NCBI RefSeq assembly: GCF_963678635.1
Contig: NC_087065.1
Span: forward strand, 51,032,452 to 51,096,451
Reading direction: 5' to 3'
From: Symsagittifera roscoffensis
Lineage: Eukaryota; Xenacoelomorpha; Acoela; Convolutidae
Length of the DNA stretch: 64,000 bases
Below the pieces are notes generated by a model that was not told where the DNA came from, did not search any database, and worked only from the letters and a program-made list of their open reading frames with translations. The position numbers were made by a program, and so were the translations under genes. This document shows, in pieces, positions 32,225 through 42,742 of this stretch. Every line of letters starts with the position of its first letter. The first letter of the stretch is position 1.

Positions 32225-35200
32225 CTTAAGTGATATCCTCAATGTGGATTATGGTGTTAATAATTTCTATTTACCTTCTTTGGCATTAGGTTACACAAAA
32301 CTGTGGCTCTATTCCGACTCACATGGAATGGCAGTCTCCCAAAAGGGTGTCCGTCGTGTGAGGGTGTCTACGAAGTGATCTGTATGTTTATTTTAAAAAT
32401 TGGTATGCGTTGATACCATCGTTCATATGCAAAAAAACATAAGGGGGATGCTTTTTTGCATGGCGAATACCAAAGAATGTTTCCTTCGTAATCAAAAGTT
32501 TGACGGAGTTCCGGAAACAATATATCCTTTATAAAGTTTTTGTTCCACTGCTAACGCTATTGACTGAACTGTTTGTGTTCATTCTATTTCACATAAGTGT
32601 TGAACTGTTTGGAAAGAAGTTATCCTGATTCTGCGCCTGAGTCAGTTAAAAAAACTTTTTCTAACGATTTGGATGTTGAAAAAGTTAACATTATTTTCGG
32701 GATTTTTTCGAAAAGAAGTATTAGAATCCACATAGTTTCTCGCAGTTGATTTTTTGAGCCTTTTTGCAAATTGTGTTGATCTCTTTGAGTTTTTTAAGTC
32801 TCGTGTAAGTTAGTAGTTATTTTTTTAGATGTGGTCGGAGATGAAGCATATGTTTTATCGAGTATTTATTTTTTTTCGAGGTTTTTTGGGACTCCTAACT
32901 GGTGATGATTTTGTTAATGATTAGCTTGAATAGAGGGTGCCTTTTTTTTATCAGAAGTGCGTTTCCCGTTTTGCTACCCTCATCTGAATTATTGCAATTA
33001 TTGTGATTTAGTTGTAGCTTTGTTGTTTCGTTTTTATTGATCCTTGAGGGACCCTAACTGTTTTGTGTTTGGTTATTTTGTCTTTCATGTTTTAAGGTGT
33101 TGCTTTTGTGATTTTTGTAGGGTCGATTTGAGTTTTATGAATTGTTCTTTCGGTGTGCAGAAAATTCGAGATACTTACTTTTATCTCTAAAAATAATAAA
33201 TTTTTCCGTGGTCTATGTTTATCTTTGCGGCCATGACAGTATTATTTGCATGATTTCTATAGCGATGATTCGAATGAAGTATGTTACGCTTGTGTGATTA
33301 AATTCCTGAACGATCGTTTAAGTAGTTTCTGTGAAGATTATTTGAGTAAGGTTGATTCCCAGTGTAGTCAGAATAATTACTTCTTTTTGAGTTTCATGTA
33401 GAGTAATTATTCTTATTTGGACTTTAGTGGCTATTCCAACGGCTATAATTAGTTTAAATTTTGCAATATGAGTTTCGTCTTTTTTAAAGATAATCTTCTA
33501 AAGTTTTTAATATATGGCGATGGTGATTCATAATAGTTAGAACTTGATGGTAATTGTTTTTGGTTTTCCTGAATTTTTTCTGGATATCCTTAACGTGGGA
33601 ACTATCTCTAGATATCCTTAATCTGAGTTATGGTTTTAATAATATGTTTTTTTCCTGTATATGGTGTTAACAAATTGTGACTTTATTCCGACTGACATGG
33701 AACGGCATGTTTGTCGTGTGAGAGAGTTTACAATGTGAACTATATTTTTATTTTAAAAATTGGTATGCGTTGATACCATCGTTCATTTGGAAAAAAAAAC
33801 ATAAAGGTGATGCTTTTAGTGCATGGGTAAAACCAAAGAATGTTCTTTCGTAATCAAAAAATTTGATCGAGTTTCGGAAACAAGATATCCTCTATAAAGT
33901 TTTTGTTTTACTGCCAACTCCAGTGACTGAAATATTTGTGTTCGTTCTATTTCACATAAGAGTTGAAATGTTTGGAAAAAAGGTTTCCTGATTCTGCACC
34001 TGAGTCAGTTTAAAAAATTTTTTTAAGGATTTGGTTTTTGAAAAAAATTAACATTATTTCTTGGACTTTCTAAAAGAAGTAGTAGAACCCAAGTAGTTTC
34101 TCGCAGTTGATTTTTGAGCCTTTTTGCAAATTTCGTTGATCTCGTTGAGTATTTAAAGTTTCGTGAAGGTAGTAGTAATTTTGTTGGATATGTTTGGACA
34201 TGGAGTATGTGTTTTATCGAGTATTAATTTTTTTTCGGGATTTTTGGCACTTCTACCTGGTTGATGATTTTTATTAATGATTAGCTTGCATAGAGGGTGC
34301 CTATTTTAATCATGAGTGTGTTTCCCGTATTGCTGTCGTCATCTGATTTATTGCAGTTAATGTGACTTAATTGTAGCTTTGTTGTTTCATTTTTTATTGA
34401 TACTTGAGGGATCGAAAGTGTTTTATAGTTGATTATTTTGTCTTTCATGTTTTAAGTTGTTGCTTTTGTGATTTTTTTACTGTCGATTTGAATTTTATCT
34501 TTTAATCTTTTGGTATGCAGAAATTTCGAGATAATTATTTTTATCTCTAAAATTAATAGGTTTTTTACGTCGTCTATGATTATCATTGCTGCCATAACAA
34601 GTATTATTTGCATGATTTCAATAGTGGTGATTTGAATAAAGTCTGTTACGCTTGTATGATAAGCTTCGTGAACGGTCGTTTGGGTAGTTTCTGTTAATAT
34701 TATTTGAGTAGGATCGATCTGTAATTAGAATAATTACTTCTATTTGAGTTTGATATAGAGTAATTATTCTTATTTGGACTTTTGTGGCTATTCGAACGGC
34801 TATAATTAGTTTGTGTTTTGCAATGTGTGTTTCGTTTTTTAAAAGATATTCTTCCAATGTTATTTTTATATGGCGATGCTGATTTATAGTAGTTAGATTT
34901 TGATGGGATCGGTTTTGGGTTTTCCTGAAATTTTTGGGATATCCTCAACGTGGGAACTAACACTAGATTTCCTTAATCTGGGTTATGGTGTTAATAATTT
35001 ATATTTGTTTTCTTGTATATGGTGTTAACAAAATGTGGCTGTATTGCGACTCACATGAAACGGCAGTCTCCAAAAAGTGTGTTCGTCGTGTAAGGGCGTC
35101 TACGAAGTGAACTGTGTTTTTATTGAATAAAAAAATGGTATGCGTTGATACCATCATTATTCTGCAAAAAAAACAAATAGGTGATGCTTTTAGTGCATGG

Positions 35201-36300
35201 GTAGTACCAAAGAATGTTCCCTTTGTAATAAAAAATTTGATTGAGTTCCGGAAAAAAAAGATATCTGTACAAATTTTTTTTTACTGCCAACGCTTGTGAC
35301 TGAATTATTTCTGTTCCTTCTATTTCACATAACTGTTGAACTGTTCGGAAAGAAAATATCCTGATTCTGCGCCTGAGCCAATTAAAAAATATATTTTTTT
35401 AAGATTTGGATGTTGAAAAATATAAATATTATTTCTTGGATTTTCTAAAACAAGTGGTAGAAGCCAAATAGTTTCTCGGAATAGATCTTTTGACCAATTT
35501 TGCAGTGTGTGTTGACCTTCTGAGTATTTAAAGTTTCGTGTAAGTGATTACTAATTTTTTAGATGTGGTCGGGCTTGGAATAAATGTTTTATCGAAAATT
35601 TATTTCTTTTCGAGATTTTTGTCGTTTTTTTCTGGTTGATAATTTTGTGTGTTTCATTAGTGTGTTTCCCGTTAGTGTGTTTCCGGAATTGCTATCGTCA
35701 TCTAAATTATTGCAATTATTGTGATTTAATTGTAGCTTTGTTGCTTAGTTTTCATCAACCCCTGAGGGATCAAAATTGTTTTGTGTTTGGTTATTTTGTC
35801 TTTCATGTTTTGGGATGTTACTTTTGTGAATTTTGTATGATCGATTTGAGTTATTTGAATGGTTGTTTCGGTGTGAAGAAGTTTTGAGCTTTTCTACTAT
35901 TTTTTATCTAAAATTAATAGTTTTTTTCACCGGTCAATGATTATCATTGCTGCCATAACAAGGGTTATTTGCAAGATTTCTAAAGCGTTAATTTAAACAA
36001 AGTCTGTTACAATTATAGTATTAAATTCCCGAAACATCTATTGAGTAGTTACTGTTAGGACTATTTAAGTAAGATCAATTCCTAGTGTTGTTAGAAAAAT
36101 TACTTCTTTTTGAGTTTAATATAGGGTATTTATTCTTGTTTTGTTTTTTGAACGGCTATTAGAACGGCTATAATTAGTTTGTGTTTTGCAATGTTAGTTT
36201 CGTCTTTTTAAAGATAATCTTGCAATGTTAGTTCCGTTTTTTTTTTAAATGGCGATGGTGATTAATAATAGTTTGAATTTGATTGTAGTGGTTTTGGGGT
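32225..36300. repeat. Three diverged tandem copies of a 1.36-kb block
   Basis: Matching landmarks recur with steady spacing: GTTCCGGAAACAA-like near 32508, 33870 and 35245; TTTCTCGCAGTTGAT-like near 32738, 34097 and 35468; GGCTATAATTAGTTT near 33435, 34798 and 36158. Internal joins read TTTCCTGAATTTTTTCTGG / ATATCCTTAACGTGG (33570) and TTTCCTGAAATTTTTGGGAT (34920). All three share the same internal deletion, so that loss came before the triplication. Confidence 0.8.
34618..34963 (-). pseudogene. Gag-like basic frame fragments in unit 3
   Basis: Two overlapping open stretches (34963-34700, 34857-34618) rich in Asn, Ser, Lys, Arg and Tyr (NRSYSNN and RSRSLSY type segments). Similar basic, Asn/Ser-rich peptides occur at 23290-23105 and 29284-29060. 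The composition suits a nucleocapsid-like segment, but no CCHC zinc knuckle was seen. Confidence 0.35.
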
Positions 36301-36700
36301 TTTTTTGAACTATTTCTACTTTGAATAATCTGATTTGACAAGTTTTGTTCTTTTTTCATATTTTGGTAATAAGATATGTTTGATTCTTTATTTTGATGGT
36401 CGGTTTATTTTGTCTTGTTGTTTTACCGACATTTGACATTTGGCAATGCTGTGCCCGTATCGTCTTCAACATATAAATCAGTTTTTGAAAGAAAGTTTTT
36501 CGTTCGGGTTTTTGTCGTATAAATTATGTAATTGTGAAACTTTTTTTGCAAATTCGACTTCAGTAATTTGTATATTGTTTTTATATGATGTGATTGTTTG
36601 AATATTTGCTACATACTGTAACCATAAATTTTTCAAATTTTTTTAGTTTCATTGTGATATATGCTTTTTCCAAGTTGTATTTAAGTTTTATAAAATCGAA

Positions 36701-39700
36701 ATCAGGTTCTTGATTTGATAAAGACGTGATGGTTTTTTTTATTCGTTTTTTTTTGAATGGTTGTGTTATCTCCAACGTCTTTGTGTTTTTGTGCTTGTGT
36801 GTGTTCAGAGCGTTTAATTTTCGTTTGAATTTTTTTATTGTCACAGCTAGTTGCTCAATTTGTTTGCCGGTATTCTGCGTATTTAATTACAGAAAACTCT
36901 TTGATGTTGTTTGTTTTTCTCGGAATCATCGAACATTTACCAATGTTCGGGTGTAACTTATTTACATTGTAGAATGTAGAATGTGGAAATTTGTTTTACT
37001 GAATATTTAGTTTCTCATTGTTAAAGGTTTTGTTTGTCTACATATGGTTCAATAAAGTCTGGTTGTTCCGTGTTGGTGCAGTTTGCTAGTTTTTACAAAA
37101 GTGACTTTCATCTTTTGAAGTGGTTTCTGTTTTCTTTTTTTTATTCACATCTTGTTTTTCGATAAAAAATGAATAACATTCAAAATGAGCCATTTGGATG
37201 TTCTTTTGGGATTGTTGAAAATGATTTGATTGATGTAGCTGCGTATTTTAAATTGATGGTGTTGTATTTGTGGGGTATGTTGATAAAATACTTTGTTTTG
37301 TTATTACTGGCATTGTTGTAGCAACTTCTTCATTTTTTTACGTGATGGGGTTTGAAAATATGTTGATATAGCGTTGTTGCTCCGCTTGAACTATTTGTTG
37401 CATGATCAAATGTTGAGTTCAGACTAATTTTTTCTGTTCTGTTTCGAAAAACTTCGTTACAATTAAATGGTGTTTCATCTGTTGTTAATGAGATGATTCT
37501 TAAATAATCTCCAGGAATTGATATTTTTTAATGGCAGAACATGCGATTTCAATTGGTACATCAAATAACATATCGTGGTAACCTTTAGGGTTTCAAAAAT
37601 ACTCTGATTAACCTGCTAAATTAATTTCAACGCCATTTGAACAAACTTGAAAATAAGTGTAACTCTTTTCATACGTTTTTATGTCGTTTTGTGTTTGCTG
37701 GTAATGTGACAAATTTTTCGTTGTTGGATTGAATCTATCATGGAGACATAAGTATAATCAAGTGAAAAAGTCATTTGCAAATACTGAGTTTGCTCATTGT
37801 GAGTTTTCATGCTGTATGTTTTGGTTTACTCCATAAAAACTTGCGAAAAACTTATATCTCTTTTTCATCGGTTTGTACGTTATTTGATGAAGTACTATTA
37901 TTTGGACTTCGTTGTAAAAATTTAAAAGAAAAAATTCCATTTTGTGAGGTTATTTTGCATAGGTTGGGTCAGTAGTGATCAAGTATTTGTCTTTTGATCT
38001 TTTCTTCTGGAAATTAATTTTTGCATGGACTATCGATTTTGTGAAGAAAATTTGTTTTGAGATTCTGACAAAATGTACTTGTCCTCGTGGTGGATCATTA
38101 TCTAGGTGTATGGCAATTGGCAGGATAGAGTCATCCTAAAAACATTCGTCGTGTTTTTGAATCGTTTTTTATCAAGTGTTTTTACTGTTAATGTATATTA
38201 ATGTCTTATGGGCTGATTCCAGTTTTATGTTCGAACTGATTTATCTCTGTATGTTTTTTATTCTTTCTTGATTTTTAATGATGACGGTGAAGTCAATAGA
38301 ATTAGGAAAGTGTCTGTCGTCTGAATATTTTGTCTGATGAAATGTTAATGGATTTCTGAGTTGTTGTAATTTAGGTATTGTTCATTTGATTCTGAAACTG
38401 CAATTGTTTTAGAAGTTGCTTTCACTTTTAATCAAAACTTTTCTGTTTTGAACGTTTTCTTGTTCTTAAAATAACCAGTTGTTTGTGTATGTGATGTTTT
38501 TACAAAATAACATCGAAATATTTTAGTTTGATCATATGGGATATTTTTTATTTGTTTGTTTGCTGTATTTGGCATTGACGTAAGTGTTAGGTTGAATAAT
38601 TGATGCAAAACCCAATGGTTAAATGCTCATTTTTCTTAAAGTGTTAGTCCTTACTTAGTCCTTAAATGTTTTGTAATTGTTATCCTAAATCCTCTGGTCG
38701 TATATTTATTGTGGCAACACGGGTTGGGGAGAGATTAGATCGAGTAATTTGAATGACCTGTATTGTTCTCAAACGTGTGGAGTTCTCTGTATTTATGCAG
38801 TCTTGATCTTACTTAAATGGTGAACAATATCAGATCGACGATTGGAGAATCTACAACGCTTCATATCTGGTTAGAAGACAAGTAGATCTTTAGATACTAT
38901 TATGGAACTTACTTAACCTAATAATTGTTTTAAGCATTAAAGGGTTGGATTCTGTTTGAAAGTTTCAAATTCAATAGATTCAAGGAAAATAGGGTTTGAA
39001 AAGAAAATAGTTTATGAAAATTAAATTAAATATCTTAAATAATTTCTTGTTGATCTTCTTACTTAAATGTTTTTAGGGATTTTAAAGGTGAAGGTGCAAG
39101 GGGATGCCTTGATTATCTTACAAATTAGATTAAGTTAGTTTTTGAAGTATAAAACTCAATAAAGTTAAAAGTTTTTTTTGTTATTCAATAGTTCTCTAAT
39201 GTATGTTTTGGATATAGGACAAGTTGACAAAAAGTCAAAAATTTCTGGTGTTCAATATCAAAAAAATTTAAGACTATTTGTACTTCTGTTTTTTAGTTTG
39301 TTTTTTGCTTAACGTATACTGTGAAACAAACAATTTTTCAGAAAATTTTACTTCAGACTCAAAGTTTTGAGGTAAACGAGTTTCAATAGACGTTTTGATG
39401 GTTGTAAAAATTTTAGTTGATTGAGATATTGGTATACTTATGGCCCAATTTATGTTTTCACATTTACGGCTCAATTCGATGCAGTTCACCATAATAAAAT
39501 TGGATTTCACTGCGCAAATAAATTATTGGCCACTACTGTCGTTTCTGCTTTATTTTCTTGTTGCGATGCAATTTTACTTTTTTCGTTTTGTGATGGAGGT
39601 TCATTATAATATTGGCTTGGCTTGATTAGACATACTGCTACGGGGAAAAATATAATTTTTGTTTTTTTTTGTTTGGTTGAAAATCGCAAAAACTAAGTTG

Positions 39701-39737
39701 GTTGTGGGTCTACTCGAGACTTGTTGGTCGCACATGA
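36701..39737 (-). pseudogene. Gag-like and leader region of element 1, decayed
   Basis: This lies just inside the 5' LTR and is outside the triplicated units. Broken minus-strand frames include a Lys-rich stretch (36844-36581), a segment around 37640-37420 with VCSNGVEINLAG, YHDMLFDVPIE and DYLRIISLTTDETP, and two short frames near the LTR (39689-39507, 39510-39274). The nucleotide string around 37540-37640 aligns by eye with element 2 at 61520-61610 (AACATATCnTGnTA, CTGCTAAAnTTA), which is why it is placed in gag. Domain identity is unproven. Confidence 0.4.
39705..39734 (-). promoter_or_regulatory. Primer-binding-site relic of element 1
   Basis: The plus strand reads GAGACTTGTTGGTCGCACA just before the LTR start, aligned with GTGACTCGTTTGATCGCACCA of element 2. 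A tRNA 3' end should finish in CCA; here it is ACA, so the site is mutated. Confidence 0.45.
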
Positions 39738-40128
39738 TGACATTAGGTCCAAGGTGGCCTTCTCAAAGGCTAATTTTGGATAGGCCACACCATATGTTTC
39801 TCATGCTATCTGTTTTTGGCCGGATAGGTTCGTGCAACTCAATAGTCTAATACCTGTCCTAATCTTACTTTCAAATCTTACGTTTCCTAGTCTCGATATT
39901 TCTAGTGATATACTAGTTTTATCGCAAAATTAGAGGGAAAAAGAAATTAAACGATTTCAATCTTTCTTCATTAACTATCTGAACCACTAAGGTTTCAGGT
40001 TTACAAATCAAAAATGGGTTTCATCTATAGATCATGATTGGTTGGCATTAAATTTTTCTATTTTTAAGAAACAAATTTTATATATTTTTTTAAAGTAAAT
40101 GTAAAAGAGTTAGTTTCAAACTGAATCA
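39738..40128 (-). repeat. Right (5') LTR of element 1
   Basis: It runs from TGACATTAGGTCCAAGGTGG to AACTGAATCA, about 391 bp with TG..CA ends. It shares GTGGCCTTCTCA, GGATTCGTGCAACT-like (GGTTCGTGCAACTCAATAGT), TTTCCTAGTCTCGA, GATCATGATTGGTTGG and the terminal AAACTGA block with the other LTRs. No matching target-site duplication was found next to either LTR. Confidence 0.65.
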
Positions 40129-40570
40129 AGTACAAACTTTGATTGTTTAATAACAATTTGAAAGTATCAGAAATTCAGATTTCTTCGAGTTAGTGTAGCG
40201 TGAATAGATAAAGAGGAGGGTCTTCTTTTCTACGCAAAAACTTTGTTCTTTTCAATAAATTATTAGTTACTTGGTGTTTTTCACGAATTTAAGATGGTAG
40301 AAACTGTGGTTGGCTAATAGGCTGCAAGTTTGATTTTTTGATGTGAAAACTGAAAATGTCTTTCAATAGACAGGCGTTCTTTTTGTTTTTATTTTTGATC
40401 TGTTTTTTTTGCAATGATAGCTCTAAAATCTAAAGATAGCTCTATAAACTTTTATTTATTAAATCTTATTAAATTTTTTAATTCTACCAAATTGTGTTTC
40501 ACTATTTCCAATTTCCAAAACAGTAATAAGACTTTCTAATCAGGCAAAAAAAATAACATTACGAGGCCAA
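40129..40570. other. AT-rich spacer, nothing identified
   Basis: No reading frame, known repeat family or RNA-like motif was recognised in this stretch between the element 1 LTR and the family C cluster. Confidence 0.4.
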
Positions 40571-40574
40571 ATTG

Positions 40575-41565
40575 TGCATTTTGTGCAATTTAAGCGGGTT
40601 TCGCAATAGGCCAAATTCAGATTTGACGCGGAACCCGCAACTTTGGTACTTTTCGTTGATCTTCTTCGCAGTTTGGGATTCCACGAACAATTATCTAAGA
40701 CACTGTACTTTTCAAAATTGCTTCAAAATGGGCAATTTTGCGGTATCCGCAACCGTAATTGCGAATCCAGAACAGTTTGTGGAATCCACAAACAAATAAA
40801 AAGACATTGGAATAGTTAAATTGAGTTGTTGCGGATTCAGCAACAGAAAGCGAAATCCGCAAATTGTAAGTGGAATCCGCATTTTGTTTGCGGATACCGT
40901 GTGTAGTATAGCGTTTGAAATTTCATCTTGTATTTACCAGATGGTCACCAGAAAAATCAATCTCAAGTACTACATTGATCAACTACCAGTCGAAATAACA
41001 AACATTTGGTCTCAATTCCTGCCGACCCAACTTCAATCTCAAATTCTGTCAAATTTGACCTGAACTTCAATCTCAACTCACAAGAAATCGGAACCGATTA
41101 GATCATCAGCATTTGGTGTTGATGGATTCCCAAAAACCGACCAGAATTTGAGATTTAAGGAATCCCAAATACTGACTTAGTTCGGCGATATGCTGTGCAT
41201 TGTGTTTCCAAACACTCTCAAGCCAATGACTACAAATAATGAATTTATTCGGTGTTTCCAAAATACTAAAAGGTGACATCCACCTGTTTGAATAACAAAT
41301 GTTTTGAGATTCGTTTGTAGAGTCCGCTTACAATGGTTAGGTCCTTGCCTTTAAATTCCGCATTGCTATAGATAAAATTTTCAGCACTAGCTTTGAATTG
41401 TTTATATGCAATTCACTAAAAAACAAACTTCTGAATCCTCTTACAGTTTGCGGAATCCGCTTACATTTGCGGATTCCATTTATATTTTGTGGAATCCACT
41501 CACAGTTGCGGAATCCAGAACAGCTAGCTATATTCGCTTGCTGCGGAATCCGCGGTACAACTAAT
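40575..41565. repeat. Family C clusters of GCGGAATCC motifs
   Basis: Two dense groups (40600-40900, 41315-41565) carry GCGGAATCCGCTTACATTTG, GCGGATTCCATTTATATTTT and GTGGAATCCACTCACAGTTG modules in alternating orientation, as at 15665-16045. The segment between them (40920-41310) has four or so ATTTGAGATT/ACCAGA-type short strings and no gene. The plus and minus open frames across this stretch mirror each other because the motifs are palindromic. Confidence 0.6.
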
Positions 41566-41924
41566 GTGCCGACAAAATTTATGTTACAGGTTTTCAACTT
41601 CAAAATGGGTAAAATTTAGCCTCATTGTCGAATAAACAAGCATGAACTTTTCGAAATGCAGATTCAGTTTAAATTAGCGAAGTGTTTAAAAATTAAAAGA
41701 AGGTACGTTTTTTACGGCAAGCAGTTTATTACTTTTAGCAAATCGGTAATTAAATAATATGTTTTAAATGCGTAAGATTTTACTGGTTTATCGGATGTAA
41801 GTTTGATACTTTGATTTAAGCAATCGCAAATATTCTGTAGATAGTTAGGCGTTTGTTTGCGTTTTTATTTTTGCTTTTTGTACAATGATAGTTGTCTCAG
41901 GGTACTTGTTTTTCTTAACAATGA

Positions 41925-42255
41925 AAATGGGGAGAATTTTGTCCTCGGCTTTTTTGCTGCTCTGCAAAATCAGCTTCCACAATTTATAATCAGAATGGGA
42001 GTCTGGCGTATCATATTCAAACCTTTCAAGCCTTTATTTGGTCGGCAAACAATTTTAAAAAAGTTTTTCAGTGTCGAGAAAAACTGGTTTGAAACGCACA
42101 AAAAACAGAAATCACAATTTTGAAAGAAAAGGAAAAGATTGGTCTTTTTTAGTTTTTTATATTAATTTGGTCGGCACTTTCAGTGCTATCTGCATAAGAA
42201 CCGTCGACTTTTTTAATATTGCTCATGCTAACTTGGTTAGATCAGATACGGCCAA
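41925..42255 (+). mobile_element. Diverged family B fragment
   Basis: AATGAAAATGGGGAGAATTT follows the family B left-end pattern, GTTTTTCAGTGTCGAGAAAA and ACTGGTTTGAAA match its centre, and TTGGTCGGCACTTTCAGTGC is a degraded right end. It lies about 320 bp upstream of the claudin-like start codon. Confidence 0.5.
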
Positions 42256-42570
42256 AGGTAACGTCATTGGACTAGCTAATGACACAATTTACATCAAACT
42301 GCAAGATTATTTTTAATGATTATTTTTAATAGTTTGAAAGCAGCATGATTGATATTCTGTTTTTGGACAACAGTGACACAACGCGGCATTGTGATGTGGC
42401 CACTAATGAGCATGCTGCTCAACTCTTACCACTGCGCGTCTTCATGTCTTTTGATGCTCTTCTAATTTTGGACAACTATCTAACATACCTCGCTCTTCAG
42501 TCAATTTTTTTCTCAGCGAATATAATATCGAACTTAACTCAACTATTATTCAAAAAGTAAGCACTCATCA

Positions 42571-42742
42571 ATGGTTTCTAAGAGAGTAGCTCTCTGTACG
42601 GCTTCAGTGCTGTTACTGGTTCTCAGTTTTGTCTGCTCCTGTTTCGCCCACTCAAATTATGGGTTTGAAGAGGGCAGTGAGCACGGGGGACTGTGGAAGC
42701 GTTGTCACCGCACTCATGACGTCACCGGATGCAGCAATCACG
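42571..42742 (+). CDS. Claudin-like gene, exon 1
   Basis: Start ATG at 42571 is followed by VSKRVALCTASVLLLVLSF, which makes TM1 (or a signal anchor), then a short acidic stretch and HGGLWKRCHRTHDVTGC. The donor is GTAACT at 42743 after one base of a Gly codon. The start is chosen because it is the first in-frame ATG before the hydrophobic segment; +4 is G. Confidence 0.85.

Larger units (their letters stand above)
30036..36700 (-). mobile_element. Element 1, tandem unit 3, with triplicated 1.36-kb block
   Basis: It starts at GTGCTTAGAAGTGGCCGAAG (30044) and follows the landmark order of units 1 and 2, but lacks the CGAAGCGGCTAAA block and about 1 kb between 32620 and 32640 (CCTGATTCTGCGCCTGAGTC joined directly to earlier sequence). 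The deleted form is then repeated three times between 32.2 and 36.3 kb. The unit ends with the TTTACCGACATTTGACATTT landmark at 36420. Confidence 0.6.
16689..40128 (-). mobile_element. Element 1: large pol-less LTR retroelement with triplicated interior
   Basis: Related LTRs lie at both ends and a primer-binding-site relic sits just inside the right (5') LTR. Read on the minus strand, a leader/gag-like region (39700-36700) is followed by three head-to-tail units (36700-30036, 30035-23726, 23725-18680), each joining gag-like to env-position sequence, then a 3' region. The RT, RNase H and integrase blocks seen in element 2 were not found. Frames are broken throughout, and none is intact. The plus strand is strongly T- and G-rich here, meaning an A- and C-rich sense strand. 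No target-site duplication was found. The alternative, several nested or adjacent elements, is less likely because all units are in the same orientation and join at the same points. Confidence 0.6.

Noticed and set aside
37420-37500. A minus-strand DYLRII... segment that first looked like the integrase C-terminal part of the catalytic core
   Set aside because: The flanking residues do not fit integrase, and the surrounding nucleotides align better with the gag-like region of element 2 near 61.5 kb. It was left as gag-like.
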